Assembly: GCA_018466975.1 (NCBI GenBank)
Contig: CM031556.1
Coordinates: forward strand, 1,240,001 to 1,304,000
Direction: 5' to 3'
Origin: Sparassis latifolia
Taxonomy: Eukaryota; Basidiomycota; Agaricomycetes; Polyporales; Sparassidaceae
DNA: 64,000 nt
Shown here: in pieces, positions 1 to 10,461 of the stretch
Layout of the letters: every line of letters begins with the position of its first letter
Position numbering within the stretch: the stretch's first letter is position 1
The notes under the pieces: model-generated
Databases searched by the model: none
What the model was told of the DNA's origin: nothing
Seen by the model: only the letters and a program-made list of their open reading frames with translations
Position numbers and translations under genes: made by a program

Positions 1-740
1 ATTCGCATGTCCTCAGAAAGAAACCTGTCATAAATAATGCATATGTGATGTCAAACAAGCATATGAAGAAGCTAAAAGCTGTTCGGAAAAAAATCAATGT
101 GTAACCACAGCACCCAGCCTCAGTGGGAATGCCATATCCGGCAGGTCACCTACCCTTCTGGTACACCCACTACGGATGATCTCAGAGTTGATATGCTTAG
201 CCGGACTGCCTGAGTGGAATTTGTCATCGCAACAATATCGTCAACTGCTGCATGGAAGTAGGTAAGTGCTGTAGAGGATCTGAACGTCATTCAGCCAATA
301 TTGCTACCACTGAGAACCTAGTACGTCTGTCGATCTGCCACAATAGTCCGAGGGCACTTCTGCAAGTCAACGAGTCACTCAGAATACAGGATATCACTCG
401 AGGGGTGCAGAACTTCATCTATACTGACCACAAACAACTAGCTGGCCGCCCGATGTCAGCAGCGAGCCTACAACTTAAGATCTGCTGAAAGTCATAGGTG
501 AAAATTAAATAGCATCTCTGACAGCGTCCACGCGAGTCAAGCAGTGGCTCTGCGGAATGTAACGAATTGCCGATCCGAGAAAAACGGTGCACCAGAAAGT
601 GCAAAGCACCACATGGACTAGGCTCGAGTGACATCGTTCTGACGTCCGTTGCGGCTCAAAGTTGGGGTCACCTCAGCGGTTGCGTGGCGCACTCCAAGCA
701 GAAAAAAAACAACCCAGTCACCACTCGAGCAACCCAGCAG
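1..740. other. No gene recognised (left edge)
   Basis: Short open frames occur on both strands, but none has recognisable domains or a convincing exon chain. The part closest to the Con-6-like gene probably includes its promoter. Nothing else is supported. Confidence 0.5.
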
Positions 741-743
741 ACA

Positions 744-749
744 TATAAA
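744..749 (+). promoter_or_regulatory. TATA box of the Con-6-like gene
   Basis: TATAAA lies 91 bp upstream of the ATG at 840 and is followed by a pyrimidine- and AAC-rich leader typical of fungal 5' untranslated regions. It is assigned from position and sequence only. Confidence 0.45.
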
Positions 750-839
750 CCCGGGCGAGTTTCGCATCTAAGAGCTAAGTTCTTACAGTCTTCGAAGAAA
801 CTCACCTACTCAACTCGTTAACAACCTTGACATCACTAA

Positions 840-1236
840 TGGCATCCGCTAACCCAGCAAACGTAGGTAACCCGTGTCCGAGACATTGCCATTGTTGAGC
901 TCACACGAGGCTCACCTAGGTTGCGCGTGGCCTCAATAAGCACCAACGCGTGGTCGCTGAGTTCGCTGAGGTTGCTCACTGGTCCAATACAGAGGCTGCC
1001 ATTTCTAACCCCAACAACTCCGAGGAGGAGAAAGAGCGTACATCGCACAGACTCGAGGAGATGGAGGCCAGCGACGGGCTCGTGACTCCAACGTTGCCAT
1101 CGGCCACAAGGTATGCTGCATCATGCTTAACGTACAAGTGTAGCTCACCGAAGGTTCCTTCAGGCGGCGATCTCTAACCCCAACGTCTCGGAGGAGACGA
1201 AAGAGCACTGTGCGCAGGTCCTCGAGGAATTGTAGA
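840..1236 (+). pseudogene. Con-6-type (conidiation-specific protein 6) gene, frame-damaged
   Basis: The gene encodes two copies of the Con-6 repeat, whose hallmark is a SNPN-(V/N)-SEE core followed by a basic/acidic helix. The first repeat reads AAISNPNNSEEEKERT (about 991-1038) and the second AAISNPNVSEET (1164-1199). Exon 1 is 840-863, with an intron at 864-919. A second intron at 1111-1163 follows an NVAIGHK stretch. The second exon looks as if it has lost a splice donor (TAAGCA preceded by AA, where AAGGTAAGC would be expected). The frame shifts once between the two repeats, and an extra A in the AAAA run at 1200-1203 shifts it again before the expected stop at 1234. Con-6 proteins are small, abundant in spores and stress, and of unknown mechanism. 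The indels mean either a decayed copy or consensus-sequence errors. Confidence 0.6.
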
Positions 1237-1743
1237 GGGCCTTTTCAACTCCCGGTCTCATCGCGAGTCTTGTCACAGTAATGCACTGGCGTAGGAGAAG
1301 TTTGCCTAGTCTGTATATCTAAAATTTAATATTGAGATGTGCGACCTAGGTGTGAAGTGACTGAGGTTTATTCGACTCACCAGAGAGATGTGCTCGACCC
1401 TGTAGATCATTTGCAAATAGTCTTGATCTACCATCTAAGTCAGTATGGCGGTGCTCAGTTGCAAGTCTGCACTCTCATATATCTGGTCGCAGCGCGCTTG
1501 TCCTCACCTGTTGGATTAGTGGTAGAAGTGGTTCCCAAGACGTCCACAAATGCGCATGTAACAGACTGCTAGTGTAAACGTACACACAGTCCCCAACATC
1601 TCGTCCTGCGGTACATAGGTCACGGTGGATCCTAGGCACGAGTAGAGGAAGGGACCGTTAGTTGAACAGTGCGATATATATGATACATAGCTTAGTACGT
1701 TCCCCGCAACGAAGTCCATAAATCATAGTCCGAAATCCTTACC
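1237..1743. other. Intergenic, nothing recognised
   Basis: This lies between the convergent 3' ends of the Con-6-like gene (+) and the LIM-protein gene (-). No open frame here resembles a known family. Confidence 0.5.
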
Positions 1744-4700
1744 CTACACGCCATTCCCACCGGTCAGCTGTCTCACCAAGAACATACCGCGCCCCCCACT
1801 ATCGCTCCGCATTCCCGTCACGGACTTGGGCCGCGGATAGCGCCCGGCGCCCGGTCGAGGGCCGTCGTACATCTTCGTCGGGCTGGAGGTGAGCTGCCGT
1901 GTGGGGCTCAGACCACCGCCGGTCATCTGCCTGAGCAATGTGGCATCGGAGGGGCCGCCCAGGCCGGTGAACTGGCGCGCGATGGTCGTCGTCCCGGTAA
2001 GCTGTGGTGCGACACCTCCGAATGGACCACGCCCCCCGGTATGCGAGGCGACAACGGGCGACCGGACAGGCGCCGGCGACTGGCGCATCGCTGCAGGAAG
2101 AAGGAGCTACAGCCAAGGGTGTCAGTCCGGGATTAGAGTGTTGGAACAGAGACGCCTACCAGACACTCCCGACACCACACACCTCCGTCCCGATCATTTT
2201 TGGCGGCACTGTCCAGCTTCTTCCCGCAGCCAGGCTTGCCTGCCTCCTTCCGCCGCCCTTTGGCGTCCTTCCCACCGCATAGGAGACACGTCGCATGCCA
2301 TCTGGTTCCTTGAGGGCCAGGTACAACCCCCCGCTCCATGGGAGATACTGCTTGGCTGCATCCGGGACACGCTGCGGAACCACCGAAACGCGACGTAAAG
2401 CTAGTAGTTGACGGCGGTGCCGAGGGAGGAGGCCTTTCGTAGCGGCTCGACGTAGCTGTGGTGGCACTGTAAGAAGATCGGTGGGTTTCCACGGGCTGCA
2501 GAGGTACGGTTGCAGAGATAGTTCGCTTCGGTATCTGGGTAGTGATCTGGCGCATCTTGATCTTCTCCGGAGGAGCGCACTAGTGCACCGCACTTCAGTT
2601 GGTATAATGTTGCAGGGCAGAGATAATGTGTTACCTCGAGATGACAAACACCCTGATCCCCTCTCACAAAGACAGCGCGGCCGCCTTCAGTTTCTTCGAA
2701 CATGCCCTCACATAGCGTACACCTGAAACATGCAGTATGGTAGGTCTTGGGCGGTGCGCCAGGTAGCTCTGGCACGGTAACAAACTTTCCCCCGTGCTTG
2801 GTGCTGAACAATGCGAGACCACATTTCGCACAGCGAGCGTTGGCGGAGAGCAGTGTCGGTGAAGAAAACGCAGCACTACTAGGCGCAGCAGTCTTGGACT
2901 TCGGCGTGGGAGTAGTATCAGGGAAGCGGGGAGCAGATTTGCTGTTCCCTGTAACATGACTGATCACCTTCCCGGTGCCTGCATCTTCCTTGGCACGTCT
3001 AGAGGGCGGGCTAATTGAAGGAGGCGTTGACGGCGGACTCGACTGCGATACTGACGTCGTATCAGACATGTCACTAGCCAGACCCGGAGTATTTGGCACG
3101 GACAGCGGGTAGTCCGGTTTTAAATCCAACATGCTGGTTCTCATCCTCAATCCAAGCCCAATGGGACTGAGAGCGGAAGAGGGTGACACAGACAAAGAGA
3201 GCGGGGGTGTGGATAGTGAACCTTCTAGTTCATTGGGCGAATCCTCCGGGCTCTCCAAGTCAATGAGGTCGCTGATTTGGGGGAACGTACCCAATAGCGA
3301 CTCTACTTCGGCATTGCCAGTGCGGTCACGACGAAGAGTATAATCAGGACCTCCCATCACATCCTGGCGGATAGACGAGCGTAGCGAATGGGCAGACCCA
3401 CTACATTTCAGGCTAGGAGAAGTGGATGCGCGAGGTATCCTCGATGCGCTCGTTCTGGTGTCACCAGAAAAAGCAGAACTATTTGACAGTCTCGGCTGTC
3501 GTGTAGGAGTCGTCGTCGCGGAAGAGGATGTATTACGATATCCAGAAGATGCGGAAGGAGAAATCTGTCTCAGGAACCTTCGCTTCATCTCGTCTATAGC
3601 TTCCTCAGTGGACTGCTTGGAAGCAGAGCTACCATATAGTGGGCTACCAGTCGCTCCCGAGGCAGGGCTAGAGATGGGTGTATCTGGTTCAGGACTCTTG
3701 AACCTGTTGTAAGAGCGGCGGGGACTGCCATCAGACAGCGGCGAGCCAAAGTCTGGTGTCTTGAGCCTGTATGTACCGTTCGGGCGAACGGGGCTGCCTT
3801 CGTCTGGACTATCTGGCTCTGGGCTCTTGAATCTCTGCAAAGCCTTAGAGAAAGCATCACGCGGACTCGCAGCAAATGGAGAAGAGTCAATGACAAGAGA
3901 TGTATCACCCTTGACACGCGCGAATTGTTGTTCTACAGTTGGACTGGCCGCATTCGAAGTCGAATGGTGCTTTGGCGGTGAGCCGCCTACGTCCCTAGGG
4001 CTCTTTCCTCCAGCAAGGGTTCTCTCAGCGGTCGGAGTGCTTTCTCGACTTCTGACAATCCCTAGCCTCTGCTCGAGCTCTTCCAAAGCGGGACTGCCCT
4101 CCCGGCTCCTGTTGTTACGCTTTGTCCCTCCGAGGTTACTGTTCGGACTATCGTTCCCCCATCTCTGAGGGCTATCTGCGGCGGGTCTCTTCAAACAGCT
4201 GTCGAAGCAGTCTGTGCAGCTGGGTCTTCCCAGTAGATCTACCATCGGAGTATCTCCGATATTCTTGAAACAACCCGAGCAGTTGAAGCAGTTCTTGTGC
4301 CACACCCCACCCCCATTCTCTATGAATGCGCCTTCACTCTTGAGAATAAGCACGGGCCTATGGCATGTTGGGCAATTACCCTTGGAGCCACCATTTTCCG
4401 TGAAGCAAGGACAGCACAAGAAGCGGTTTCGAGAGCCAGCGCTCAGGGGAATTTCGGATGAAATGGTTGATGGATCAGGATAAATGGTGGCATCAGGTGG
4501 GAAGGGGGAAGAGCACAAGGCGCAGGTGTACGTAGCTAATGATTCCTGGGGTTGCAAAATGGAGCCGTAAACTTTTGCAAGCTCCGAGCCATTTGGGTTG
4601 GGTAAAATTCCTGCGGCGGCATCGGGAGAAATGGAGGAAGAGTCTTCGCTGTAAACAGAATTCTTGAGCGGCGATGGCGGACGCGAAGTAGTGGCAGATG

Positions 4701-5072
4701 CAATGTGAGCTGAAACATGAGAGCTGAGGGACACTGGAGAAAAGCTGTATGTGGGGTTGGGACGTGGAAAGCGCTTTGCGGGTGCGTCCGTGCTTGCTCC
4801 TGTAGATGAAATCAGATAATTATCGCTAATTGCATTTGCTGGTGTATCGGACGGTGGTATAGATTTCTCCTTGGTAACGTAGGTGCGAGACCATCTGTCT
4901 GGGCTCGGCTTGTTGTGGTCTTGGTTCCACTTTACGACCGCGGCTGCACAGTATCAATATTATCAGGACATGGGTACGTCTCTGCGCGTACAAGCAGCTC
5001 ACCGACAGATGTTCCTCCGCATTTGCAGCGGGGACCAGCCACAATGTCACCACATCTCCTACAGAATCCCAT
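1744..5072 (-). CDS. LIM-domain protein (paxillin/LIM scaffold type), 4 exons, 1053 aa
   Basis: Exons are 5072-5003, 4943-2635, 2579-2160 and 2106-1744. Introns of 59, 55 and 53 nt have GT..AG ends, and the exon sum (3162 nt) is exactly divisible by three. The protein opens with a Cys-rich ribbon (MGFCRRCGDIV, Cys4/7/16/18). A first LIM-like zinc-finger pair spans about residues 164-265, followed by about 460 residues rich in Ser, Pro and SPxP motifs. A second LIM domain (about 728-797) ends across intron 2 at VCHLEC-APPEKI, and a third lies at about 864-933. The tail repeats a (R)Q(L/M/F)TG motif four times. LIM domains are protein-binding modules; fungal members of this kind act at sites of polarised growth or septation, which is an inference here. 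The start was chosen because exon 1 restores the ribbon seen in homologues; the long exon 2 frame alone has no good ATG. Confidence 0.9.
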
Positions 5073-5421
5073 CGGGGTAGTCGAACAGTCGTTAGAAGTC
5101 GTGAATGAGAAAATAAGGGCAATTCCGCAACGCGCAGGACAAGTGAGGAACCCAGATATGGTTGTTCGAAATCCAACCGTTCGCGGTCACGTGGAAAACG
5201 CGTCGCGCGGTACGACGCGTGTACTCAGTTAATCTCATCTGTTCACCACCTGTCTGATTTCATTCGTGAGGCAACTCACGACAAGCTTTCGGTGTCCAGT
5301 GATATTTCGCAAGGAAAGATCACGTTTATCCAACAGAAAATTGTACATCTACTAGTAAGTAATGCGACTTCTACGGAACACACAAGGTATTTGCAGTATT
5401 TGCTGTAAGACACCACAGCCT
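5073..5421. promoter_or_regulatory. Promoter region of the LIM gene with two ACGCGT boxes and a CACGTG box
   Basis: This gap separates the LIM start (5072) from the ATPase stop (5422), both on the minus strand. It contains ACGCGT at 5198-5203 and 5215-5220 (MCB/MluI cell-cycle box consensus) and CACGTG at 5188-5193. All three lie within 115-150 bp of the LIM start codon. Cell-cycle control is an inference from the motifs. Confidence 0.4.
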
Positions 5422-8400
5422 TCACCATGCAAGTCTAGCAATAAGGCTCCTAGGATGTGTCCGGACTACCAACTTGCGAATCTCATCAAGTCTTGATACC
5501 CCTTCGTCAGCGCCAAGTTTGAGACCATAACAGAACGAGAAACGCTTACATCAGAAGACCCAGGCCGAACGTGATAGGTATAAAGAAGAATTGGACAGGA
5601 ATTCCGCGGGTCTGGAAGACTCGTTGGCTGGAAGAAGAGGAAGCGAGGCGTCATTATGAGATGCGCATGTAGCTGAAGTGTGTCAACTTACAACAACGGA
5701 ACATAACTGAAGAAGATTCCGATGCAAAGTGCCATCCCAGCGGCAGGGAAAAGGTACCAATTTGACGCAGGCGTGTGTTGGAAGATACTGAGCCTTCGCC
5801 CCCTAGTTGCGAAGAGATTGCTACCGAAGAACACCGTTAAGTCGCATCGTTCGAGAAGGTGCATAAGACTCACCCCCATTGCATGAGCACCAGAGTGAAG
5901 AAATAGACACTTTGCGCCTTGAACAACTCCTCATTGTTTAACAGTGGCCAATTTCCAAAGCCAAGAACAAGGCTGGAGAAGGGGACACCACGGGTCTGCA
6001 GGTACCAAAAAGACCTACGGGCGGGTATTGTGAGCGGATGGTGTCACAAGGAAGACATATTACTCACATTGACATGGCGCAAAGTGACTCTAGCATGCCA
6101 AGGAAACCGTAAGCCTGGAGCATCAACCGCCAATTGGTGAGTCTCTCTGTCTTGACATTGCGAGGCTTCCTTTCCAACAGACCCATTTCAGGCTTCTCCA
6201 TGCAGAGACTCAACGCAGAAAGGACATCGGTCTGTATACGCATAGTCAAAATTACAGACAACAGAGACATCAGCAATAAAAACGCACGGCAACACAGATC
6301 AAGATCATCCTGTTCAATATTTAGACTTATTCAACGGTTCCTAGTCGACGTACTCACTGAATATTGCTCAGCATCTGGGGCACGCCGATGAGGATGTTCA
6401 GGAGGATGGGCATAAGCTCGGAGAAACTGCCGAATCGTTCAGCGGAAGCACAAACCAGCATTCAGACATCTATCTCACCTCCCAGCAGGAAGCAGATATA
6501 GCACTGTCTTCTTCAAGTTGTCGAACACGAGGTGACCTATCCGACTTGTCAGATCGAAAATATCCCATAGCGAAGACAAAGCAGGGAAAAAATGGTGAGA
6601 TCGTTGTCAAACTCACCATATTCCAGAGCAATGACGATGGCAGAGAAGTCATCCAGCAAAATCATGTCGGCAGCTTCCTTCGCAACGTCGGAACCAGCGC
6701 CCATAGCAATGCCACCTGTCTGATCATCAGCACCATTGGAACATCTGACTTCGCCTCAGAGAACTCACAATCAGCCGCTTTCAAAGACGGGGCATCATTG
6801 ACACCATCGCCAGTCATAGCCACAACATTGTGTCTGTCTTTAAATTCGTGCACAATGCGCAGCTTCTGCTCCGGCGTGGTACGAGCGAACACGATCTCCT
6901 GATACTGGCACAGCTGTTCGACTTGAGTCTTATTCAGACGCTCCAATTCCGGCCCTGTGATGACGATGCTCTTTCTTGTTGGATCCTCGCAGTCGGGGTT
7001 GTATGGCTCGATCGAGAGTGGATCCAGTCTCTCGTCCAGGTTTGAGACACGGTGCACCACGTTTGCGTCGGTGATGATACCGGCCTCCTTCGCGATCGCC
7101 ACAGAGGTGGTGGGATGGTCACCTACAATGCCAAAGGCAATGAGCTCTTCAACCTCATGGAAGAGCATAAGACATACCCGTGACGACGAAAAACCGGATA
7201 CCAGCCCGACGACACGTACTGGAAGACGTCGTCAGGAAGTGAGAACAGCGGAGAATAATTTCGACTGACCTCACGGTGTGAACGATACTAGGCTTGAGAG
7301 GATCGATGAGACCGACCAGGCCTACAATTATCAAGTTACAGTTGAACCTCTCAATCAGATCTGCATATTGATCCGAACTAGGGTCGAGGTGCTTCGGAAT
7401 CGCATTCCCCTTGATGGCACGGCGAGCAAGTAAGAGAACCCGCTGACCATCTCTGGCCCACTTCTCCTGAACAGCGGTGATGCGTTCGAGAATTGGCTCC
7501 GACAACGCAATAGGCTCTCCACCCGTGGGGTCGAGAACGAATTTGCAACGAGGTAACAGAATTTCCGGAGCGCCCTTGATGGTGAGAAGATAGTCGGCCG
7601 AGGTGAAGCTATCCCAAGGTGCGATTGGGGCAACATTATTTGGAGCACTCGGAGCCAATTTCGAAAGCTTAAGCATAAACTTTGTCTAGTGAACAACAAA
7701 TTAGACACTGTTTAGTACGACTTTTTGACATCCGTACCTTTGAGTTGAAGTTGATCTTGAAGACTTCCGTCCACCTGGCACGAGTGATATCCGCTGCTGC
7801 CACGGCGTCCGAAAACCGTAGAATGGCAACATCTAGTCGCACGTCTAGCATTCAAGAAGACCGTGTAAGAGTTATTAATACCTGTCGCGTCTCCGACAAC
7901 CGGTCTCTCTCGCTCCTTTTCCAAAGGCGAAGAAGTACTTCCTCCAAAGGCGGCTGCATTACAAATCGCCCCGACAGCAGATATTTGCGCCAAGTTGGCT
8001 GCAGTTGCCGAAGGTGAATCCCGGATGACAGAAGCATAACTAGCAGGGTCGAATAAATCATCGAGAACAGCGACATGTGTAACGTGCATCTTGTTCTGGG
8101 TCAATGTTCCGGTTTTATCCTTATAAGAATGTTAGCATGCAGCTCATTACTTTAATTAAAGTAACAGACTGACAGAACAAAGCACATTGACGGAACCCAG
8201 AGTCTCTACGATGGATAAAGACCTGCGGGTGAAACCGTCGAAAAGATATTCCTGAGAATAAGCGAGTCAACGTACTTGCACAAAACCCTGTGGCTGCCTA
8301 AGGTGCCCGCGATTTTTGCCAGAGATAGAGTTACTGCAACAGGTCTTAACATAGAGGCACATCAGACGATTTTCTTCGAAATAGTAGAACGAACATACAG

Positions 8401-9958
8401 CCCGTCGGGAATAAACGCCACTTAATCCGCGAACAGATATAAGTTGTGCCTATACGCCCGTGGAGAGGACTGACTCACCCATCACTGAGACGATATCAAT
8501 TAGCAGACCAGAGACATTGATGTAGTTGGGGTAATCGCGACGGAGCCTAGGTTATAGATTGAGGACAACGATCATTCGTCCTATAGGCTGTCTACTCACC
8601 AGGCCGCCCACAGGATGACAATAATGATAGCCACGAGAGTAGCAAGACTGGCTATGATTAAGACGACACGGAGAATCTCGCGTTGGAGAGTCGTAAGTCT
8701 CGCGGGTTCGATGGACGACAGTTTGGCAATACGACCGCTGCACGAGTATCGCTCAGAAACAAGAAGGCAACTTCAGAAGTGAAACATACAAAACCGTGTT
8801 ATCGCCGGTCTGAATAACGAGGCCAAGGCCAGAACCGCTGACACAATGAGTACCTTGCAAGGCGATGTTCTTGGTCTTTAGAAGAGAGGAATCAGACTCG
8901 TCATATGTCATGCATCATTCGTAATTGCTTACCTCCAGGAAGTTCTCATCCGTCTTGTCCACACGTCCTGTGATGGGTTCACTCTAGGCAAAACCACAAT
9001 GAGCAACGTCGACGGCAAAGGGGAATCGAACAACCTCGCCAGTGAGGATGCTTCTGTCGAAGCGTAGATCTCCGCTGACTTCGATGAGCCTCAGATCGGC
9101 GGGTACCTTCTCACCCATAGAGAGGTAAACAAGATCACCTGTAACAAGATCGGCGGCGGCAAACGTCATTTGGGTACTATCACGCAGAACGAGGACATCG
9201 GACGGCAGCATGCCCTTGATGGACGACATGATTTTAGATGTAGAAAAGTCCTGCCAGGCATTGAAAAATGCTTGAACAAACAACACAATCAAAAGCACGA
9301 CGGCCAGTGCCAGATTCGATGCCTGAGGATTAGGATTGCCCAGGGGCTTCCTGTGTAATCCACGATCAGACATTAGCAGGACGTCAGACTCGAAGGCAGA
9401 TATCAAAATCACCATGCGATAAAGCAGAGGATACTAGCCGCGAGAAGGAGACTACCAAATCCGCCGAAAACCCATTCGATCAACTTGCGAATCGTATTCC
9501 TCTTTGGCGGGGAGATGACGTTCTTCCCATTCGTTTGGAGGCGGCGCTGAGCCTGCACACTCTCCAGCCCTGTCTTGGGAGAGACGCTTAAGCGTTGCAA
9601 CGCTTCATCACTTGAGATCTTATGCCAATCGAGAGATGTGAGCTCTGCATGGAGTTAATTAGTACCTATATTTGTGGGAAAGGGGAAACGTACCTCTCAC
9701 GGCGACTCTACGTGTAGCACCTGCCTTGCCGTCGTCGCTGCTCCTCCTCGTTTCAACATGTATACTAAGCGTGCGGAACTCAGCGGGCAACCGAGCACCC
9801 GCTTCCACGCCAGATCGAGAGAGCGTGCGGCGAAACTGACTGGTGATAACGAAGTCGTCGTTGCCACTCCCATCGCAAACGTCTTCGATCGTAACCGCAC
9901 GAGCGTAGAAGTCCTTCTGCGCTTCAAGGTCGACATGCGGATGAGGAGACTCGGACAT
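5422..9958 (-). CDS. P-type ATPase, Na,K-ATPase alpha-like class (P2C), 24 exons, 1093 aa
   Basis: The exons, in minus-strand order, are 9958-9694, 9644-9413, 9350-9035, 8983-8933, 8875-8790, 8737-8600, 8546-8479, 8420-8399, 8344-8276, 8222-8174, 8119-7882, 7844-7738, 7685-7270, 7218-7178, 7122-6769, 6715-6617, 6536-6479, 6426-6358, 6309-6288, 6231-6068, 6014-5874, 5820-5692, 5627-5550 and 5491-5422. They total 3282 nt with every phase consistent. Motifs in order: actuator LTGE (E271), TM4 PDGLP (D391), phosphorylation site DKTGTLT (D433), GDHP (about 700), hinge GDGVNDAP (about 803), TM5 SFSELMP (E873), TM6 [11 protein letters not shown] (D902). The protein pumps cations across a membrane using ATP. 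Relative to animal Na,K-ATPase the TM4 Glu is Asp and the first TM6 Asp is Cys, so ion selectivity cannot be assumed. Two 22-nt exons are notable. A TATAAAAAAG box lies about 35-42 nt upstream of the ATG. Confidence 0.93.
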
Positions 9959-9988
9959 GGTGCTCAAGGGTGGGAGAATGCTGGTTCG

Positions 9989-10000
9989 TCTTTTTTATAT
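9989..10000 (-). promoter_or_regulatory. TATA box upstream of the P-type ATPase
   Basis: On the minus strand the sequence reads GATATAAAAAAG and ends about 31 nt before the ATG at 9958. The spacing implies a very short leader. Confidence 0.4.
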
Positions 10001-10002
10001 CC

Positions 10003-10461
10003 CCTGAGCAAAATCAACAGATCCACAAAAGTGCCATCAGCGTATGTTGGGGATGAGCAAGCCGATGGAATGATTCTGCAATCTGACACTTAATTTCCGC
10101 ATACAAATGTCCGGGTTTGATCTCGGAGCTCCATAACAGGCCTAACGGGCCAGGGCTATCTGTCACCGGCACCCTGTAAGTGGTTGAGAGATGTCAATCG
10201 GCCAGACAGGTTCCCAGAGAGGCTTCAGCAAATGTCATGACGCGTCCTTGAAGCGGCGGGATATCGATGTCTGCAGCTTATCTCCATTGTGCTATCTATG
10301 CTCGCCAAGTTCATTAGTCTGTAGGGTCGGTGTCACGCGACGTCTCTTCTTCAATTGATAGAATAAACGTGTTGTCGAGCGAACACCAACTTGGATACCG
10401 ATCTTCTATCGGATGTGTGCTGGGCTCGGTAAAGGAATTGCCATGTCTAGGGTCGGAACTT
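10003..10461. other. Intergenic, nothing recognised
   Basis: This separates the ATPase start from the last coding exon of the downstream hypothetical gene, which has the same orientation. No family signature was seen. Confidence 0.45.

Noticed and set aside
1889..2398. 169-codon plus-strand frame
   Set aside because: It is antisense to exons 3 and 4 of the LIM gene, whose exon chain is fully consistent.
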